DNA of 64,000 nt from Proteinivorax tanatarense (GTDB lineage: Bacteria > Bacillota > Proteinivoracia > Proteinivoracales > Proteinivoracaceae): NCBI RefSeq assembly GCF_040267685.1, contig NZ_CP158367.1:1674001-1738000 (forward strand). Direction: 5' to 3'. How positions within the stretch are numbered: position 1 is the stretch's first letter; each line of letters opens with the position of its first letter. Position numbers and translations under genes: made by a program. The notes under the pieces are model-generated. The model searched no databases, was not told where the DNA came from, and worked only from the letters and a program-made list of their open reading frames with translations. Below are positions 61,447 to 64,000 of the stretch, piece by piece.

Positions 61447-62705
61447 TACTTATCACCATCATCTTTTTTATCTTTGTCTTTTTTTTGTTTTTTCAGTTGA
61501 TTTGCAAATTCTTTAGTAGTGAAGTTTTTTAATTTACTTCCAACTTCACCAATTCCACCACTGTTTATTACTAAAAATGCTATCCCACCTACTGCTGCTA
61601 TACCTAAAATCCATAAAATACTTCTACCTGCAGTTCCAAGTCCCCCACCAGCGTCTCCTCCATCGCCTGGGTCCGCCAAAATACCTGCTTGTCCATCACC
61701 TTCTCCCTCCCCATTTTGGGCTTGACCATTATATATTTCCTGCTCAACCACATCTGCAAAAGCGGTTATTCCCTTTTTTGCCAACTCTTTCTCTTGAGTG
61801 TAGGTTCCAACTTCTAACAAAATAGCCCTAGGCGATAAGTCTTGATTATAAGAACCATTAGCCATGAATATACCTTTCATTAGACCTGGATGTAGTTCAT
61901 CTCCAGTAGCTTTTAATGACTCTGCAAACCTTTCAGTTTCTGCCATGTTTTGATTTTGTTGGCCTACTACTAACATGACTTGAGCTACCTCTTCTCCATC
62001 CGCTTCTCCTGCATACTGTTCTTCAGGTACGGCATCACGGTGAACATCAAAAAGAGCTGCTGGGTTTTCCTTTAAAAGTTCTTCCACCGTTCTTCTAGAT
62101 CTTTTATAAGCTCCTGAGTCATGAGGATCATGGGCTTGCTCAGAAAAAATAACTTCATATCCCCTATCTCCCATCTCATCTTTAAACCTTTCTCCAACGT
62201 CAAAAATCCCGCCATCTTCATCTATACTTTCAGTACCGTCTGTTGGAACATAAGATTCGTCTGAGTGTGTATGATATATCGCTATGGGACCTTGACCGTT
62301 GTTTTCTCCTTGTGCAGAAGAAACAAAAGCAATTCTAGATCTTAAGCCTGTAATAAAACTAGGACTACTTTCTTGATACTCAAAATTCCTTAAAGTAACC
62401 TCCTTCACTAAACGAGCATCAGCTCTTAACTGTTCATTGTCTACTTGGTATACCTCATAAAGATTATTGTCAGAGCAAATAAAACGATCGTCAACATGTA
62501 TAATCCTAGCCGTTTTCATAACCACTTCATCCTCAGGTCCGTACATTGTATAGTACTGACCTTCCCTTAGTTCTGTTTGAGAGGCAAGATCAAAAAAATC
62601 TTCTATAATATTGTCTGCTTCGACTACATTAGTTTTTTCAGTAAACAGAATTGGAGTCATAAGCAATAAAATCATTATAATGATAATCGAACCTAATTTT
62701 CTCAT
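61446..62705 (-). CDS. spoIIP: Stage II sporulation protein P (amidase/endopeptidase)
   Basis: 419 residues. N-terminal membrane anchor (GSIIIIMILLLMTPILF), then the SpoIIP catalytic domain: IYHTHSDESYVPTDG near 143-157, FDVGERFKDEMGDRGYEVIFSEQAHDPHDSGAYKRSRRTV, LFDVHRDAVP near 218 and AILLEVGTYTQ near 297, containing the metal-binding His/Glu and catalytic Glu. SpoIIP degrades peptidoglycan during forespore engulfment with SpoIID and SpoIIM. Unusually a second transmembrane helix (ILWILGIAAVGGIAFLVI, about 367-385) and a Lys-rich tail follow the catalytic domain. It sits in a run with der-region genes rather than beside gpr. Confidence 0.92.
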   Translation of the reverse strand: MRKLGSIIIIMILLLMTPILFTEKTNVVEADNIIEDFFDLASQTELREGQYYTMYGPEDEVVMKTARIIHVDDRFICSDNNLYEVYQVDNEQLRADARLVKEVTLRNFEYQESSPSFITGLRSRIAFVSSAQGENNGQGPIAIYHTHSDESYVPTDGTESIDEDGGIFDVGERFKDEMGDRGYEVIFSEQAHDPHDSGAYKRSRRTVEELLKENPAALFDVHRDAVPEEQYAGEADGEEVAQVMLVVGQQNQNMAETERFAESLKATGDELHPGLMKGIFMANGSYNQDLSPRAILLEVGTYTQEKELAKKGITAFADVVEQEIYNGQAQNGEGEGDGQAGILADPGDGGDAGGGLGTAGRSILWILGIAAVGGIAFLVINSGGIGEVGSKLKNFTTKEFANQLKKQKKDKDKKDDGDK

Positions 62706-62719
62706 GCTTTGTAAACCCC

Positions 62720-63460
62720 CTACTTTTTTTTGCCTTTTTTGCGTTTCTCATCTAAGGATGCAACTTTTCCTTTTGTTTTTTTATCATCTTTCTTTAGCAT
62801 ATTAGCTAACTCTACGCCTTTAAGGTTTTTCTTTAACTCTTCAGGCCGGTCTTCGCTTGGTCCTCCTTGAATCCTTTCTCTTGTTTCTCCTATGAGTTCT
62901 GCTAAAGCTACAGCTAATATACCGGCAATTACTACAGAATCAAAAATTCCTGCTCCGCCTATAACAGTTGATGCTTCACCTCCGTCTATGGCTACTGACA
63001 CTACATAGAAAATATCTGTTAGCACCACACCCATTATTCCTGCTATAAACGCACTTCTTCGGGAGCGTCCAGCTAAATACCCTACTATACCAGCAACGAT
63101 TGGATACATATATAATGGGTCTATAACCATAGCTCCTGGCTCTTCAGGCATATATCTCTCTACACCCCATACCGCTACTGCTGCCACTAAGGATGCTATA
63201 GCTGCTCTTACTCGCTCTTTTGTTGTGTTTGCTTTATAAAACAAATAACCTACCAAAATTAATGGAACCAAGCCACCACCGATATTTATCCCTAAATTAT
63301 TACCTAACGGAATATCCGGCAAGTAGGCTCCTATAAACATAGCAGCTATAAACGCTAGAGCTGCTTTATCGGTTAATCTCAATCTATCTAGTATCCTCTG
63401 GGCAAAACCAAAAAATACTAACACTGCAACTATTGTGAGAACAATAGGTCCAACTGGCAT
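62720..63460 (-). CDS. DUF1614 family membrane protein
   Basis: 246 residues from ATG 63460, where AAGGAGG is in good position; the open frame extends to 63565 with no ribosome site. About seven hydrophobic segments, with RLTDKAALAFIAAMFIGAYLPDIPLG near 28-53 (the family's conserved region) and GAGIFDSVVIAGILAVALAE near 185. The C-terminal tail is highly basic and cytoplasmic. DUF1614 proteins have no established activity. It is 14 bp upstream of spoIIP and belongs to the same operon; role likely in sporulation or the envelope. Confidence 0.8.
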   Translation of the reverse strand: MPVGPIVLTIVAVLVFFGFAQRILDRLRLTDKAALAFIAAMFIGAYLPDIPLGNNLGINIGGGLVPLILVGYLFYKANTTKERVRAAIASLVAAVAVWGVERYMPEEPGAMVIDPLYMYPIVAGIVGYLAGRSRRSAFIAGIMGVVLTDIFYVVSVAIDGGEASTVIGGAGIFDSVVIAGILAVALAELIGETRERIQGGPSEDRPEELKKNLKGVELANMLKKDDKKTKGKVASLDEKRKKGKKK

Positions 63461-63542
63461 GTTTTTTCCTCCTTTTGCTTGTTGTTCATTAAATATATTT
63501 TCCTTAGCGATAATAAGGTATGTATGTTTTTGATAAAAAAAT

Positions 63543-63569
63543 AAAAATGCGGGGAATTCCCGCATTTTT
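63543..63569 (-). terminator. Terminator after the S1-domain gene
   Basis: AAAAATGCGGGGA pairs with TTCCCGCATTTTT, followed by a T-rich stretch, 14 bp beyond the stop. Confidence 0.85.
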
Positions 63570-63582
63570 ATTTTATAGTATT

Positions 63583-64000
63583 CTATTTTTTCTTATCAAA
63601 TAGATCTTTAAAACGTTCACCTAAATTAACTTCTAGGTTTTCAGTTTCAGCATACTCGTCAAAGTTTTCTTTAGGTTGGGCTTCTTTAATGCTTAAGCTA
63701 ACTCTTTTTTCTTCTGGTTTAACATCTAAAATTTTAACTTTTACTTCTTGCCCAACCTCTAATATTTCACTTGGATTACTTATATGCTCTTCGGAAATTT
63801 GTGAAATATGTACCAAGCCATCTACACCATCTACGACTTCTACAAAAGCTCCGAATCCTGTAAGTCTAACTACTTTACCGTCAACTATATCACCAACATT
63901 TAGTTTTTCCATAGCTTGGTCATAAGGACTTTTTTGAGTAGCTTTTATGCTTAATCCTATTCTTTTTTCCTCTGGTTTAACATCAAGAACTTCAACCTCT
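63583..64000 (-). CDS. S1-domain protein, ribosomal protein S1 homologue (5' end outside window)
   Basis: The frame is open to the window edge, so only the last ~139 residues are seen. They comprise the end of one S1 repeat (EVEVLDVKPEEKRIGLSIKA) and a complete last one (LNVGDIVDGKVVRLTGFGAFVEVVDGVDGLVHISQIS... SLSIKEAQ), then an acidic tail ending FKDLFDKKK. This multi-S1 layout, next to der-region genes, corresponds to the YpfD/RpsA-like protein of Firmicutes, or the HMBPP-reductase-S1 fusion found in many Clostridia; the N-terminal part needed to distinguish them is missing. S1 repeats bind RNA. Confidence 0.88.
   Translation of the reverse strand, partial: EVEVLDVKPEEKRIGLSIKATQKSPYDQAMEKLNVGDIVDGKVVRLTGFGAFVEVVDGVDGLVHISQISEEHISNPSEILEVGQEVKVKILDVKPEEKRVSLSIKEAQPKENFDEYAETENLEVNLGERFKDLFDKKK

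Overview
The window is low-GC chromosomal DNA from an endospore-forming member of the Bacillota, most likely an anaerobic or protein-using Clostridia-type organism. The evidence is the sporulation genes (spoIVA, spoIIP, an alpha/beta SASP, a YhcN/YlaJ lipoprotein, a CwlD-like amidase), strong AGGAGG ribosome sites, many GTG/TTG starts, an M-box riboswitch, CheX-type chemotaxis proteins and a tdh-kbl threonine-degrading pair. The genus is not determinable from the sequence alone. Almost every gene is on the minus strand; the plus strand carries the GxxExxY gene, a nested insertion sequence, the two small sporulation genes, one hypothetical gene, the tRNA genes and the hemerythrin gene.

Layout. 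1-6059: envelope genes (a CWB2 surface protein cut by the window edge, a family 4 glycosyltransferase, a WecA/TagO-like phosphosugar transferase, and an unusual LytR-CpsA-Psr (LCP) protein with MucBP-like and Ig-like regions). 6160-13440: a decayed LCP paralogue and a second LCP gene flanking a 4.2-kb array of eleven foldback repeats; one array member carries a GxxExxY nuclease-like gene where the others have a loop. 13441-21124: phzF-like gene, mnmA, an IS481-family element split by an IS3-family element, and a hybrid histidine kinase. 21485-26900: racemase, kbl-tdh, asnS. 27142-30475: cheX, a receiver-CheX fusion, and mgtE behind an M-box riboswitch. 30476-35108: a replication-initiation cluster, DnaB/DnaD-like protein, DnaI-like loader and a single 837-residue polypeptide joining a DnaG primase to a DnaB helicase. 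35176-46532: amidase, lipoprotein, deoC, surE, spore genes, a histidine kinase whose phospho-accepting His is Asn, five tRNA genes, cheR and a GltS-like carrier. 46817-52825: an SRPBCC protein, a second repeat array (hairpin-rich, about 330-bp units) that received an intact IS481 copy, an aminotransferase, a hemerythrin protein and rnhA. 52990-64000: tRNA-Pro, spoIVA, and the sporulation/housekeeping run gpsA, plsY, der, a radical-SAM DUF512 gene, two DUF3189 genes, a YIEGIA pair, spoIIP, DUF1614 and the tail of an S1-domain protein.

The strongest candidates for new biology are the primase-helicase fusion encoded with its own loader genes and the foldback-repeat array with an embedded PD-(D/E)XK-type gene. 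A third, separate theme is repetitive intergenic DNA: composite repeats with five modules in a fixed order occur at several loci, and both IS481 copies sit inside repeat families.
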